Source: a virus. From it: 56,150 nt of DNA. Shown piece after piece: positions 8,052-17,284 of this stretch. The position numbers and the translations under genes were made by a program. Numbering within the stretch: the first letter of the stretch is position 1; each line of letters starts with the position of its first letter. Under the pieces are notes generated by a model, which ran no database searches, was not told the DNA's origin, and saw nothing but the letters and a program-made list of their open reading frames with translations. The stretch lies in IMG/VR virus record IMGVR_UViG_3300044858_006017, positions 1 to 56,150 of that record; one strand, given 5' to 3'.

Positions 8052-9730
8052 TATTTTTTCCCTTCAATTTTCTTATTAAGATAAGCAAGCCCTGCAAGTG
8101 CTGCCTGTAAAGCCTTATCCGTGTCTACTTTTAAATACCCGGTGGTTTCGTCTTTTGAAACCATTTCTTTCCCGAGGTCAGATTTAGCAATATCTTGGGC
8201 CATTACCCCAGTTCGAGATTGCCCGCCTACACCTGGAACATCTTTCTTGTAGGAATAGTCATACTCATTTAAAGCGTTAACAAAAGCCCCGATTTTCTCT
8301 GAGCTTTGGACATTTTCTTTTGCACTCTCGTCAGAGAATATTGAGGCAGCGGCCGTCCCAATAGCTGATAGAGCGCTACCTACTGCTCCTGATTTGTTTT
8401 TAGCTAAGGCAATATGGTGTTCATCCTCAGCTTTTTTGTACTGGAAGTCTCTATCAGCAGCAGCCGAGGAAGCAGCTAACAATGCCTTTAAGGATTCCAT
8501 TTCCAGTCCCATTTTCTTGGAGGCTGCATCAAGATTCATTCCTTGCGCTTGTAGGTCGGCTGCTTGATTAGCGATATCCGCTCTAAGTTTAGCGTCCGTA
8601 GCAAACCTAGCCATTTCATCTTTAGCTTTTGCGTTGAACTGATCAACATTAATTCTATTCAAGCTATCCTGAATTCTGGCTTGGAGGTTAGCTGATTGGT
8701 TGGCTTGTTTGGCTTTCATAAAAGTATCGGCTGTAAACTTATCCGCGTCCAATGCTAAAGCCGCTTGGGTTTTAGCTAAATCAGCATCAAGGTCAGCCTG
8801 TTTTATAAGTCCTCGGTTAACTTGTTCGGCTGCTGTCATCCCTTCAGTAGATGACAACTGGGCTTGGCTGGTAGCTAAACCAATATCCTGGCCACGGGCA
8901 CCTTCCGTCACCTGGCCTAATAACTGTCGGGCTTGGAGCTGTTCCGCGAGTCTTAACTTCGCACTTTCTTGAGCATTCTGGGCTTGGATGTTACCGATAT
9001 TCTGGGCAGCTGCTCTACTGGCAAGAGCTGGGTTGATACCTCGTTGGGAGGCTGCCTGAGCCATTTGGGAGGCCACAGCAGCTTCGTTTGCCTGTTGTAG
9101 CTGCGCTTGGGCTAGGGAGGGGCCTTGACCGGATGCCTGCATATTTAAGGCATTAACAAGAGCCATCTGCTGATTTCTAAAGGCGGCTTGCTGTGTGGGG
9201 TCAATAGTAGTCCCGGTGTAAGTTTGCATCGGTCCTAACTGGGTTCGAGCTATCTGTTGGGCCGTAACTCTTTCACCTGTGATAGGATCAACCATAATCT
9301 GGCCGGGCTGGGCTATTTGGGTAGCTGCTCCAGGGTCTTGAACCCCAACTTGTTGGGCGTTTACCGTAGGTAAAGATTTAGCTAAAGCTGCCGCGAACTG
9401 AGGAGCATAGACAGCTTGAGGGTTTCTGGCTAAATACTGGGCCTGAGCCTCCGCGGCTTGTCTGGCAGCTGCATCAGCCTCGGGGGCGCTGGTTATGGCT
9501 CCCGGTTTCTCTTGACCCCTGCTCTGTTGGGCTTCAGTCTGGGCATTCTTTTCGGCTGTGGTCATCCCAGGGTTAGGGTTGCCATAATCCTTAGCTTCCT
9601 GCACCTGTCGATCATTTTCCGCCGCAGCTGCTTGATTAGAAGCCTCATTTTCTTTTAGTTTATCTAAGGTTTGCCCCCCCAAAGATTTTTCATTTCCGTC
9701 ACTATCCCCGTCACTGAACCAACCCGGCAT
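8051..9730 (-). CDS. Ejection/virion protein with C-terminal S74-type chaperone domain
   Basis: This 559-residue protein is rich in Ala and Gln (about residues 60-440), with long helices. The last 90 residues start with SDESAKENV and continue through YSYKKDVPG and GVMAQDI. These are marks of the endosialidase-type intramolecular chaperone (Peptidase_S74), which trimerises the chain and then cleaves itself off. Such domains occur at the ends of tail spikes and also of podovirus head-tail proteins. It is the first gene of the ejection operon, directly after the dNMP kinase gene. Confidence 0.7.
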   Translation of the reverse strand: MPGWFSDGDSDGNEKSLGGQTLDKLKENEASNQAAAAENDRQVQEAKDYGNPNPGMTTAEKNAQTEAQQSRGQEKPGAITSAPEADAAARQAAEAQAQYLARNPQAVYAPQFAAALAKSLPTVNAQQVGVQDPGAATQIAQPGQIMVDPITGERVTAQQIARTQLGPMQTYTGTTIDPTQQAAFRNQQMALVNALNMQASGQGPSLAQAQLQQANEAAVASQMAQAASQRGINPALASRAAAQNIGNIQAQNAQESAKLRLAEQLQARQLLGQVTEGARGQDIGLATSQAQLSSTEGMTAAEQVNRGLIKQADLDADLAKTQAALALDADKFTADTFMKAKQANQSANLQARIQDSLNRINVDQFNAKAKDEMARFATDAKLRADIANQAADLQAQGMNLDAASKKMGLEMESLKALLAASSAAADRDFQYKKAEDEHHIALAKNKSGAVGSALSAIGTAAASIFSDESAKENVQSSEKIGAFVNALNEYDYSYKKDVPGVGGQSRTGVMAQDIAKSDLGKEMVSKDETTGYLKVDTDKALQAALAGLAYLNKKIEGKK

Positions 9731-9740
9731 CTTAACTCCC

Positions 9741-10424
9741 TCATGAACCGTGAACCGGCTCCATTAATTTGAATATTCTATCTAACTGTTCATCTTCATT
9801 CGTTAAAAGTTTGGATTTCTTTAATATCAAATCCGCTCTATGTCTAAAATACCCTCTATGGGACTGGGAAGCATGGATTACATCTTCAGGGGCATCGACA
9901 TCATTGTCTATATACACAAGAAAAACCTCATGTTTTTTTACTAAAGCTTCCCACTCGTTGGGGAAGTTTACATCATCTGTCCATACAAAATCAAGTGTTT
10001 CACAGGTGTCTTCAAGTAATCTGATAAATCCCACAAACATTTTTGTATGTGCGAGTTCGTCATAATCCCGGATGACTTCCGTTCCTAAGAACTGCATAGC
10101 GTGTCTAATCGAATGGAGGTAAAGCCCTTCAACACGTTCCAATAAAAAGTCCATCGGTATACCAAACTTATAGTTTATGAGTTCACAGTCTTCTTTTGTA
10201 GCCACGATCCGGTAGTTTACCATGTCTTCTTTGATTTTGAGATTGTTTAAAAGGTTTAGAGATAGGTTAAATCCGTGGTTCGTATAAATATCACATACAA
10301 GCTCTTTCAAAGGAGCAGCCACAGACACTTTCATCCCAAAAAGATGATTGTATTTTTTCTCAAAACTATACCCTGTAGTTGTTTTACCCGCTCCGTGAGG
10401 GCCTGTGAATACTAAAACTTTCAT
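9741..10424 (-). CDS. Deoxynucleoside monophosphate kinase
   Basis: This 227-residue P-loop kinase has Walker A GPHGAGKTT at residues 8-16 and the family phrase QFLGTEVIRD near 114-123, as in the T4 gp1-like dNMP kinases. These convert dNMPs to dNDPs for phage DNA synthesis. It completes a nucleotide supply set with the ribonucleotide reductase, dUTPase, dCMP deaminase and thymidylate synthase near 34-43 kb. GGAG precedes the ATG, and three bases separate it from the upstream gene. Confidence 0.75.
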   Translation of the reverse strand: MKVLVFTGPHGAGKTTTGYSFEKKYNHLFGMKVSVAAPLKELVCDIYTNHGFNLSLNLLNNLKIKEDMVNYRIVATKEDCELINYKFGIPMDFLLERVEGLYLHSIRHAMQFLGTEVIRDYDELAHTKMFVGFIRLLEDTCETLDFVWTDDVNFPNEWEALVKKHEVFLVYIDNDVDAPEDVIHASQSHRGYFRHRADLILKKSKLLTNEDEQLDRIFKLMEPVHGS

Positions 10425-10427
10425 TAT

Positions 10428-10835
10428 CTACTCCGTTTTTGCTTTTGCCGCCCTCTTACTTTTCGGAGTTTTCTCCATTAACTTGATAGGTAGTGCCCAC
10501 TTTGGAAAGGAGGATAGTTGGGGGAGGATTTCCATCATGCTTTGAGCGAAAGTTTCTACAAGAGTCTCCTCATCTAAATGGGGGACGGAGGCTGGGCTTA
10601 AGGTTTCTAGAATAGCGTGGCTAATTTCGTGCCATAATATCAAGGAGATATATTCGGGGGTGGAATCTTTGGTGTAAACTGTGATTTTTTGTTTACGGAA
10701 ATCAGCTAAACCTACGAATTCAGTAGGTTCCTCGTGTTGGTTTGCTTCTACAGACCACTTTCGGCCTCTTAAAATAAAGTTAAAAGGCTCTAAACGCTTA
10801 TTATCATTGGGTGACCGTTGTCTATTAGCATGCAT
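10428..10835 (-). CDS. HExxH metallopeptidase-like protein
   Basis: This 135-residue protein carries HEISH at 69-73 (zinc-binding HExxH) and a downstream acidic helix (LDEETLVETFAQ) that could give the third ligand, as in small SprT/ImmA-like zinc peptidases. The tail is Lys-rich. Its proposed start lies inside the end of the phosphoesterase gene (46-base overlap) and lacks a clear ribosome site. A later start is possible, but the HExxH motif would be kept either way. Confidence 0.6.
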   Translation of the reverse strand: MHANRQRSPNDNKRLEPFNFILRGRKWSVEANQHEEPTEFVGLADFRKQKITVYTKDSTPEYISLILWHEISHAILETLSPASVPHLDEETLVETFAQSMMEILPQLSSFPKWALPIKLMEKTPKSKRAAKAKTE

Positions 10836-11440
10836 TTGTTAGCTACCGCCTTCCTTAAGCCTTTGTGGTATGAAAAAGCTACTGAAGAGGTGTCAATCAA
10901 GCAACCTGCCTCAGCCCCAAACACACTATGACCTAAAGTTTCCACGAACTCAATATAGCATTGGTGAGTATGCCCTTGAACCACTGATTTCCCTAATAAT
11001 TTTGCCTTATCTATAGCTTTCATGGGGGCAAAATCCCCGTGCATATAAATAACCTTATCGATTTCAAGAGGTTTATGGTGCCATGCCCATCCTTCAAAGT
11101 CAAACTCGTTCCATGGAGCTATCATATTCTGGTGTTTCGTGGGTAATCTGCCGATTTTAGCCGATTTAATCATCCGGTGGTCGTGATTCCCTACTAAAAT
11201 ATCCATTTCAGGGAATAATCTGTGCATTTTCTTCATGTTTTCGCACACTCGTTTATACTCGATGTCGGGAGCGTCATGGGATACTTCCTTTTCAAACCGT
11301 GACCAGGAATACCCATCGATGATGTCTCCAAGTTGAATTATCCTATCTACATTCAACCTTAAAGCCAGCTTAGCAACGGCTTGGAGCTTTACCCAGTTCG
11401 TAAAAGGAAGATGGATATCCGGTATAGCTAATACTTTCAT
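10790..11440 (-). CDS. Calcineurin-like metallophosphoesterase
   Basis: This 216-residue protein has the full metal-binding motif series: DIH at 8-10, GDIIDG near 38-43, GNHDH near 84-88, an HGD and GHTH near the C-terminal third. This matches the metallophosphoesterase fold, which in phages includes protein phosphatases and nucleases. The ATG overlaps the stop of the polymerase gene and GAGG precedes it. Its place beside polymerase suggests a DNA or nucleotide substrate; the substrate cannot be read from sequence. Confidence 0.8.
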   Translation of the reverse strand: MKVLAIPDIHLPFTNWVKLQAVAKLALRLNVDRIIQLGDIIDGYSWSRFEKEVSHDAPDIEYKRVCENMKKMHRLFPEMDILVGNHDHRMIKSAKIGRLPTKHQNMIAPWNEFDFEGWAWHHKPLEIDKVIYMHGDFAPMKAIDKAKLLGKSVVQGHTHQCYIEFVETLGHSVFGAEAGCLIDTSSVAFSYHKGLRKAVANKCMLIDNGHPMIISV

Positions 11441-12354
11441 TATTTTGCCTCATAAAAATTTTCACCTACCGAAAACCCCATGCCGATAGGAACAGACCAA
11501 TTCAAGACTTGATTAAGTTTGGCCACGGCAGCTTCTTTGGCCTGTCGTAGCAAATCCACTTTATCACGTGGGCACTCTAACACAACTTCATCATGTATTA
11601 CAGTGACAAAAATAAAAGGAACATTGAAAAGGGCGCACTGTTCTATTAAATAGCTGATAAACATATGTAAAAGACCTGAAACCGAACTTTGAATAAGGTA
11701 ATTACAGGCTTTATGGGTGGAATCAAACTCGCTACTGGTGTCAAACACCAACCTATATCCGAACGCATTAGAAAACCAGCCTCTTTTACCTTTTGCTTGG
11801 AGCTTATCGGCTAATTTTTTCACACCACTAAAAGTGTGCCAATAAGCCCTATAAATCTCTTGAGCTCCCTGGAATGAGATTTCCCTGTTGAAAGCTTCGT
11901 AACTCTGTTTCTGGAGCTTTTTTGGGCCTAATCCATACAATAAAGCTAACGCCACCATTTTGTAGTATTGACGGTCACTGTCTATTGGTTTTTTAACTGC
12001 TTTCGAGTCTTTGAGCCATTGGGTAACAAAATCACCTTCAGGAAATGTTTTACCCCAGAGTTCTTTTAAAAGAATCTTCCCCTCTTTCGTGGCACTCATA
12101 AACATTAAATAAATATCATCAATCATCAAAATGTTGTCAGAATCCCAAAAAGGAGGTTTTCCTACTCCATCTAAAGTAGCATACCGATAACGGATATCTC
12201 CACTATAATGCGCTGTAACTGTAGGTTCCCCCGCACAGCAGTCTATTGATATAATTAGGTTTTTTTCATCTGGTAGGAGGTAGGAGCATTGCCCCCCTAA
12301 ACCCTTTATCCCTTTATCCCTCCGAGCCAAACCTTGCACATTTAGTTTACTCAT
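11440..12354 (-). CDS. Family-A DNA polymerase, C-terminal catalytic half
   Basis: This 304-residue protein holds the palm and fingers of a family-A polymerase. Motif A is SIDCCAGEP (catalytic Asp and Glu with normal spacing), motif B is RQYYKMVALALLYG and motif C is HDE (VIHDEVVLE). It lacks the exonuclease and the first part of the polymerase domain, which the upstream gene encodes. It begins exactly where a normal polymerase would continue after TGR...N, with LNVQGLARR. GGAGGT, which also encodes Gly-Gly at the end of the upstream gene, precedes the ATG, so separate translation is credible. The two chains would have to associate to work. Confidence 0.85.
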   Translation of the reverse strand: MSKLNVQGLARRDKGIKGLGGQCSYLLPDEKNLIISIDCCAGEPTVTAHYSGDIRYRYATLDGVGKPPFWDSDNILMIDDIYLMFMSATKEGKILLKELWGKTFPEGDFVTQWLKDSKAVKKPIDSDRQYYKMVALALLYGLGPKKLQKQSYEAFNREISFQGAQEIYRAYWHTFSGVKKLADKLQAKGKRGWFSNAFGYRLVFDTSSEFDSTHKACNYLIQSSVSGLLHMFISYLIEQCALFNVPFIFVTVIHDEVVLECPRDKVDLLRQAKEAAVAKLNQVLNWSVPIGMGFSVGENFYEAK

Positions 12355-13385
12355 TGATTACCTCCCGCAAAACGTCCCGTGGAAGTCCCGGCAAGTTTTA
12401 GAGAAACATGCCAACGGCCGTCCTCTTCACTTAATTCCAATAGGTTTTCCAATTGGGCCATGACGATCTGTCTGTTCTTTCTTTTATCGAGTTTAGCTGC
12501 AGCCTCTCCAAACTGTTTTAAATGAGCTTTTTTCAAAGAAGGTTTCCCTTTAGGTGTGGTATATAGAGTAGGTAGCCCCATAACTTTGGTGAAAAGAATT
12601 TCTCGGTGAAGATTAGAATCAATGTTAAAAGGAACATGGGAAACTATTTTCTTTTTAAACCTAGCCTGCTCCTTTTCGGTGATAATTCTCTCCACTTCCC
12701 CAATTTCGGCCTGAAGAGTGGTCTTAAACTCTTCTTCATTCTCAGCTAGTTCTTCTTTAATAGCCTCCAGATACTTTTTAATCCCTTCCCTGTCCACACG
12801 TATCCCCCGTATTTGGGAGTCTACAACTTCTTTTGCGGTGGAGAGGTATTTAACATGATCAATACGAGGGTCAAACCCTATTCCGAAAAAGTAATCTAGA
12901 ATTAAATGGGTCAGTTTCAACGTAGCTACTGCGTCCCCGATATTATACCGCCGAAGAATATCTGGAGGTAGGCGGGATAACTCTGATTTTTTCATTTTAT
13001 TAGCCGCAAGATAAGAGTGTGCTTCGGCTTCCCATGAGAGATCTTCTTCAGAGAGAATTCTTTTTGCCGCGTCTTTAAGACCATAACTCATAATCTGGGG
13101 GCGGTTGTCATAATTTTGGACAAGTCTCATACAGTCCCAGACAATGTTTAAGGAATATTGCGGGAACTTACATTTAAGCACCATAAGCTCAAACCCTACA
13201 TTATAGACCACGACGGGATGTTGTGTATCATGGAGGTGTTTGAGTATTAAATCAATATTTTCGGGGGTGTTTGCATATTCAGACTGGATGTATACATCCC
13301 CCCAAGCAATAGCAATAGATGTTACTGAATGCTTGGGTGACCACATCTCTAGCCCTGTTGTTTCAAAATCGAGAGCTACAAGCAT
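12351..13385 (-). CDS. Family-A DNA polymerase, N-terminal exonuclease half
   Basis: This 344-residue protein has the 3'-5' proofreading exonuclease motifs: DFE at 6-8, NVGFE near 60 and YNIGDA near 147. It continues into the start of the polymerase domain and stops directly after STGRFAGGNQ, inside the conserved TGRxxxxNLQ segment that shapes the active site. Its stop overlaps the start of the catalytic half by four bases. Adding one base near the junction would restore a single chain of about 650 residues, so the split is either real or caused by a one-base deletion. Confidence 0.85.
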   Translation of the reverse strand: MLVALDFETTGLEMWSPKHSVTSIAIAWGDVYIQSEYANTPENIDLILKHLHDTQHPVVVYNVGFELMVLKCKFPQYSLNIVWDCMRLVQNYDNRPQIMSYGLKDAAKRILSEEDLSWEAEAHSYLAANKMKKSELSRLPPDILRRYNIGDAVATLKLTHLILDYFFGIGFDPRIDHVKYLSTAKEVVDSQIRGIRVDREGIKKYLEAIKEELAENEEEFKTTLQAEIGEVERIITEKEQARFKKKIVSHVPFNIDSNLHREILFTKVMGLPTLYTTPKGKPSLKKAHLKQFGEAAAKLDKRKNRQIVMAQLENLLELSEEDGRWHVSLKLAGTSTGRFAGGNQ

Positions 13386-13387
13386 AC

Positions 13388-14173
13388 TTACTCCTTTGTT
13401 CTTTTAGCATCTAAATACGAGTCAAACCGCTCTTTTGTTACAATACCTTTACCAATACAAAAATCTTTCAGTTTTAGAAGAGTGATGTCGACTCTGCCGG
13501 TCACTAAATGATATTGAGCTAATAACTCATTACCCTGTACTTCCCAGTCAATAGAGTCCCCTACATCTTGCGGGAGAACATCCACCACTACTGCCGGGGC
13601 GGGAGCAGGTGTAACAGGGAGCGCAAGAGCTGGGGCGGGAGGCTCCTCCTTAGCTTTTTTGGGAGGAGGTGAATCATTTAAAGCCTTCCCGTCTTCAAGC
13701 TCTTCTACGGTATATAACCCCCCGACAATATCGGCAAACATGAATCGAATTGCCTGGGAAGTTGCTCGGGCAAAAAGCATTGCTTTAGGCATTTTCTGCC
13801 AATTGGACTTGCCTAAAAGCCCTTGTTTGATTGCATCTTCCACACTAAATCGCGATTTATGTTTTCTTTCCCCACGTGTGATTTCGAGCTCGCATACTTT
13901 ATCCGTATGCTCCAAGACATCAATAGTCCCACCGTGTTTGAGGGCCAGGGCTTGAAGAGCTGCTGCGGATAGGCAAGGTTTCCCTTCAATCACATTAATT
14001 ACCTGGAGTGATTGCATTGGACTAAACCCTAAATCTGCTCCATAGGTACAAGCTACCAAGACGGATTCGGGTTTATTGTAAGTCTTAGGGACTAGCCCAG
14101 ACTTAATAAAAACCTCTGCTTTTGCTAACATAGATTCAAGGGACTGGTCAGAAAAAAGTGTCAAATTACTCAT
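13388..14173 (-). CDS. RecT-like single-strand annealing protein
   Basis: This 261-residue protein has a first half resembling RecT-type recombinases: GADLGFSPMQSLQ, then the W..MP.AML.ARA....R pattern and GLYTVEEL near residue 150. A Pro/Ala-rich linker (about 165-195) joins a small C-terminal helical domain. Such proteins pair single strands in phage recombination, usually with an exonuclease; the Cas4-like nuclease at 18000-18830 could be the partner. Family assignment is from motif pattern only and is moderately sure. Confidence 0.55.
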   Translation of the reverse strand: MSNLTLFSDQSLESMLAKAEVFIKSGLVPKTYNKPESVLVACTYGADLGFSPMQSLQVINVIEGKPCLSAAALQALALKHGGTIDVLEHTDKVCELEITRGERKHKSRFSVEDAIKQGLLGKSNWQKMPKAMLFARATSQAIRFMFADIVGGLYTVEELEDGKALNDSPPPKKAKEEPPAPALALPVTPAPAPAVVVDVLPQDVGDSIDWEVQGNELLAQYHLVTGRVDITLLKLKDFCIGKGIVTKERFDSYLDAKRTKE

Positions 14174-14468
14174 CGGAAGCTCCTTTTTTGTTTTCAGCTA
14201 AAGTGTCTAAGTATTTCCATTCAATAGTTCGCCAGTTAACCTGTTTTAACTCACAGATCCTCCTTAAAAGCTTTATGTCATGTTCAATTTCACCTAGAGG
14301 CTCACCGTATTGCATCCGCACATACTTTTGATGTGCTTCTATCTTTTCGTCATTTTTCTTCTCTTCCTTGAGATACCGTTGACGTTGGTAACAATCAAGA
14401 AGACGGTCTTTTAACTCATCCCCTGGAAGGGCAAGTAGCTGAGCTTCTTCAAATATCCGTTTTTTCAT
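14166..14468 (-). CDS. Hypothetical protein between RecT-like and helicase genes
   Basis: This 100-residue, highly charged, probably all-helical protein has no recognised domain. It overlaps both neighbours by a few bases (8 with the RecT-like gene, 4 with the helicase), so it is part of the coupled replication/recombination operon. A small accessory factor to one of them is plausible but unproven. Confidence 0.6.
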   Translation of the reverse strand: MKKRIFEEAQLLALPGDELKDRLLDCYQRQRYLKEEKKNDEKIEAHQKYVRMQYGEPLGEIEHDIKLLRRICELKQVNWRTIEWKYLDTLAENKKGASDE

Positions 14469-15976
14469 ATGATGAAAGCCTCTTTAAAATAGGGTGGAAT
14501 GTACTCTGTAGCGCGGGAACCTGCAAACCTCTTCACAGACTCTAAAACCCGGATGATCCCGGGGTCTAACAAATACGTTTTCGAATAATCGTCTGGCCCG
14601 CGTGTTGTTCTACCTGCTGCCTGTAATAGATGCAGCAAAGCGCATGACGCATACCAAAGGTTTCCATCAGGTTTACTCTTTCTTTTAACAACATACGGAT
14701 CCCCAAGGTAAGGATAGTGTAACTTGCATATAATATTAATTTCCCCAACATCTCCATATAAATCAATCCCTTCGCTCATTCCAGAAGCTATCAGCCATTG
14801 GAACTCTTTATTTTTAAAATCATCTAAAGTAGCTTGTTTTGTCTCTTTCGTATTGAACCTAACATCGAGCTTATCGGACAATTCTTCGTATAGTTTAGCA
14901 CCGAGGCTATAGGTTGTGTGGATTATCCCCTGTTTTCCTTTATTCTCCTTAGCTATCTCAATTATTTTTTTAGCAAAAACACTGGGGTCAGTGTCTTTAT
15001 TAATCGTGTCCGCGGCCGGTTTTAGAATAACCAGTCTCCGCTCCTTTGGGATAATTGAGGGCAAGGATAAATAAGCATAGGGAATATCCCCCACAATCTC
15101 CTTAATCATGGTAGGGAATAACGTCCCGCTCATTAACACAATTTTAGAGGATTTAAGGAAGTATTCCATGATTGCAGGGGGAGGAACAATAGATTCAATA
15201 TGGAGTTTTTTATGGCCTTTTGGGTCTTTCTCGATGTAAAAAAACCAATCACTTTTATCTCGTGAGCTTTCAATACCCCAACGGATTGTGTCCAAAGAAG
15301 TGATCAGACTGTCTTCTTTTTTCACGTTAGCTTTTGGGTTTTCCTTTAGTTTTGCACCTTTGAGGTCAGATATCAGCCTACCTTGGTATCTCAGCCAGGT
15401 GACCAGAGAGTCGAGGTCTTTCATATCCCCTGCTTTCCAGGAAGTGTCCGAAAAAGCAAACACCCCTGAGAAAATACTTCTAATAAAGCCACCGAGAGTG
15501 TGTGCCTCGTCCACCACCAGAACATCAGGATACTCTAAAATACCCCCTCTGATAGCCTGTATGAAGCTCATAGGATTAGCTGTAGTGGGGTCACCCATTT
15601 CAGCTCTATCACGTGCCTGGACATAGGGGCAGCCATTACAATATATCTTGAATTCGTTAAAACTATCTGCACAGTTTTCTCCAATTTTACAGCAGTAGCT
15701 GCCTCGTCCTTTTAACAAATTCATGTAGTTAAAGGAGTCCCCATACTGATTCACCAGTATGTTACTGGCTGTAATTATTAATGTTTTAGGGAAAACTTTT
15801 TGAATGGAGGCGGCTATATTAGATTTTCCGGTGGCAACCGGTGCATTAAGGCAAAAAACACGGTGACTATTCCAGTTATCGGCCAACCATCTCACTGCAC
15901 TCACTTGAGGTGATCTTGGGGGCTTTATCGCCTTTAGTTCGTTTAGTAGGCTTTCGTACAGCTCTTCTCTCGTCAT
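14465..15976 (-). CDS. DinG/XPD-like superfamily 2 helicase with iron-sulfur cysteines
   Basis: This 503-residue helicase has Walker A APVATGKS at about 45-52, DEAH box VVDEAH, motif III LMSGTLFP, motif V SEGIDL and motif VI QAAGRTTRG. Between motifs I and II the pattern CC...C...CxxC, followed by PY, matches the 4Fe-4S domain of XPD/DinG 5'-3' helicases. The ATG at 15976 follows AAAGGA; the frame continues 28 codons upstream without a ribosome site. No DnaB-like helicase was found, so this enzyme may serve fork unwinding or recombination in the phage. Confidence 0.8.
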   Translation of the reverse strand: MTREELYESLLNELKAIKPPRSPQVSAVRWLADNWNSHRVFCLNAPVATGKSNIAASIQKVFPKTLIITASNILVNQYGDSFNYMNLLKGRGSYCCKIGENCADSFNEFKIYCNGCPYVQARDRAEMGDPTTANPMSFIQAIRGGILEYPDVLVVDEAHTLGGFIRSIFSGVFAFSDTSWKAGDMKDLDSLVTWLRYQGRLISDLKGAKLKENPKANVKKEDSLITSLDTIRWGIESSRDKSDWFFYIEKDPKGHKKLHIESIVPPPAIMEYFLKSSKIVLMSGTLFPTMIKEIVGDIPYAYLSLPSIIPKERRLVILKPAADTINKDTDPSVFAKKIIEIAKENKGKQGIIHTTYSLGAKLYEELSDKLDVRFNTKETKQATLDDFKNKEFQWLIASGMSEGIDLYGDVGEINIICKLHYPYLGDPYVVKRKSKPDGNLWYASCALLHLLQAAGRTTRGPDDYSKTYLLDPGIIRVLESVKRFAGSRATEYIPPYFKEAFII

Positions 15977-16280
15977 TTGTTTTCCTTTTATGGCAGTCTT
16001 TACAAAGGATCTGCAAATCAGAGGAATGCAGCCTTTCAATAAACATCGGCAAATCTTCAAGAGATCTTAAGGAGCCTGCCGGTGTCTTATGGTCAACCTG
16101 ACGGTTTTTTGTGGTGATTTTAATTCCGCAGCTTTCACAGGCCTTTATTCTTTTAATAATTTCTTTCCGTGAGTCATCGTACCACATCCATATTTGGCGT
16201 AATTTGGAGCGTATTAGGCTGAAATGTTTACTTGATTTGAAGAATAATCCCTCTGATCTCGTCTTCAGTTTTTGTTTCAT
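15876..16280 (-). CDS. HNH endonuclease
   Basis: This 134-residue protein has CESCG, then QVDHKTPAG, then CKDCHKRK: the two zinc CxxC pairs flanking the catalytic DH of HNH nucleases. N- and C-terminal extensions are basic. It overlaps the helicase start by about 100 bases and the primase-like gene end by 53, an unusually deep nesting. It could be a free-standing homing endonuclease wedged into the replication operon or a functional repair/recombination nuclease. The start is uncertain since no good ribosome site is present. Confidence 0.7.
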   Translation of the reverse strand: MKQKLKTRSEGLFFKSSKHFSLIRSKLRQIWMWYDDSRKEIIKRIKACESCGIKITTKNRQVDHKTPAGSLRSLEDLPMFIERLHSSDLQILCKDCHKRKTNDERRAVRKPTKRTKGDKAPKITSSECSEMVGR

Positions 16281-17028
16281 TGCCTTCTAGCCCCCACTGT
16301 GTATTTATGCAGCTTACTAAAGCAGTTATCACCTCAATCTTATCTTCGGTAATAGGGAGATTTTCATATAGCTGCTGTGCATAAGACCATAATTTAATAT
16401 GCCTGTTACCCTTTCCAGGATAATCATGCATTAATGATACAGCTTTTTGTAAAAGTTGTAATGGGGTGCTCTCCCCTAAGAAGGAACCTCCCGTTAATCT
16501 GTCTTCAGGCATGTCTAAAAGGGGTATTTCGAGCCGCCTACCTTTTACCTTCTCTAAAATTTTCTTAACCCTGCCTGTTTTCTTATGTTTTGTCCCAAGT
16601 AGACGGTATTGCCCGTTGTAGTGGTAGAAACTAAGGTCGGCCCCTTCACCATATTTTTCAACAAAACGTTTTACGGAGTAGGGCACATTTTCACCGATAA
16701 TGGGAAAAATGGGCACGTGGAAATGGATACTGCGATTCCCGGAATCACATTTAAAGTGGGCCACGTGCAGGGAGTTAAGGAAGCTTTGAAAGTTTTCTGC
16801 TTTTTCAGGTTCATTGTCGAAATCAACCAAAAGAGTATCACAGTAAACAGGGTAAACCCCACCTTCAACGGAACCCCTTCGTATGTTATTTAGAGCGGCT
16901 TGAGTAGGGATTCCAAAGACAGATTGAAACCCTGTTAGGCGGGTGAGTTCGAAAAAAGGCACATAGGTAGGTGGGCCCGCTCTTTTGACATCACTACGGT
17001 ATTCCCAAAGGAAGTTAGAGCGGTTCAT
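16228..17028 (-). CDS. Primase-like protein of the archaeo-eukaryotic (AEP) type
   Basis: This 266-residue protein has features of AEP primases/primase-polymerases. TLLVDFDNE carries the DxD metal motif near residues 66-74, and SGNRSIHFHVPI, about 30 residues later, matches the conserved sGxxGxHxxx strand. The C-terminal part (GKGNRHIKLWSYAQQLYE onward) resembles the helical PriCT domain that often follows. It would synthesise RNA or DNA primers for the split polymerase. AGGGG precedes the ATG. No TOPRIM-type primase is present elsewhere, which supports the role. Confidence 0.6.
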   Translation of the reverse strand: MNRSNFLWEYRSDVKRAGPPTYVPFFELTRLTGFQSVFGIPTQAALNNIRRGSVEGGVYPVYCDTLLVDFDNEPEKAENFQSFLNSLHVAHFKCDSGNRSIHFHVPIFPIIGENVPYSVKRFVEKYGEGADLSFYHYNGQYRLLGTKHKKTGRVKKILEKVKGRRLEIPLLDMPEDRLTGGSFLGESTPLQLLQKAVSLMHDYPGKGNRHIKLWSYAQQLYENLPITEDKIEVITALVSCINTQWGLEGNETKTEDEIRGIILQIK

Positions 17029-17035
17029 ATATCCC

Positions 17036-17266
17036 CTATGTAACTAGAGCAGTTGAATAGACTATGTAGGTATCCGTGTACAGCTTCTCTTCTTCAAAAG
17101 AAGAAGGTATCATCGTGATTATATCATTATAGTCCCCACCCATTCTGTCACCCTGTGTAACCTCGAATCTGGCCCCACATTTTTCACTGGGGCACCTATA
17201 CCTAAATGTCCAGCTAGGTGCTATAAGCCTTTCTAGAGGCTTTCCGCATTTATTACAAAAATCCAT
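17036..17266 (-). CDS. Zinc-ribbon protein
   Basis: This 76-residue protein has CNKCG near its start and CPSEKC about 20 residues on, forming a CxxC...CxxxxC zinc ribbon. The C-terminal half has no known domain. The ATG at 17266 sits five bases after GAGG; the upstream in-frame GTG is less likely. It lies between the primase-like and SSB-like genes, so a nucleic-acid-binding accessory role is plausible. Confidence 0.65.
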   Translation of the reverse strand: MDFCNKCGKPLERLIAPSWTFRYRCPSEKCGARFEVTQGDRMGGDYNDIITMIPSSFEEEKLYTDTYIVYSTALVT

Positions 17267-17284
17267 AAACACCTCTCAGTTATT

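Noticed and set aside
11801-11850. GCCGATAA on the minus strand resembling a sigma-28 -10 box
   Set aside because: It lies within the polymerase gene and the bases 11 upstream do not resemble TAAAGTTT.
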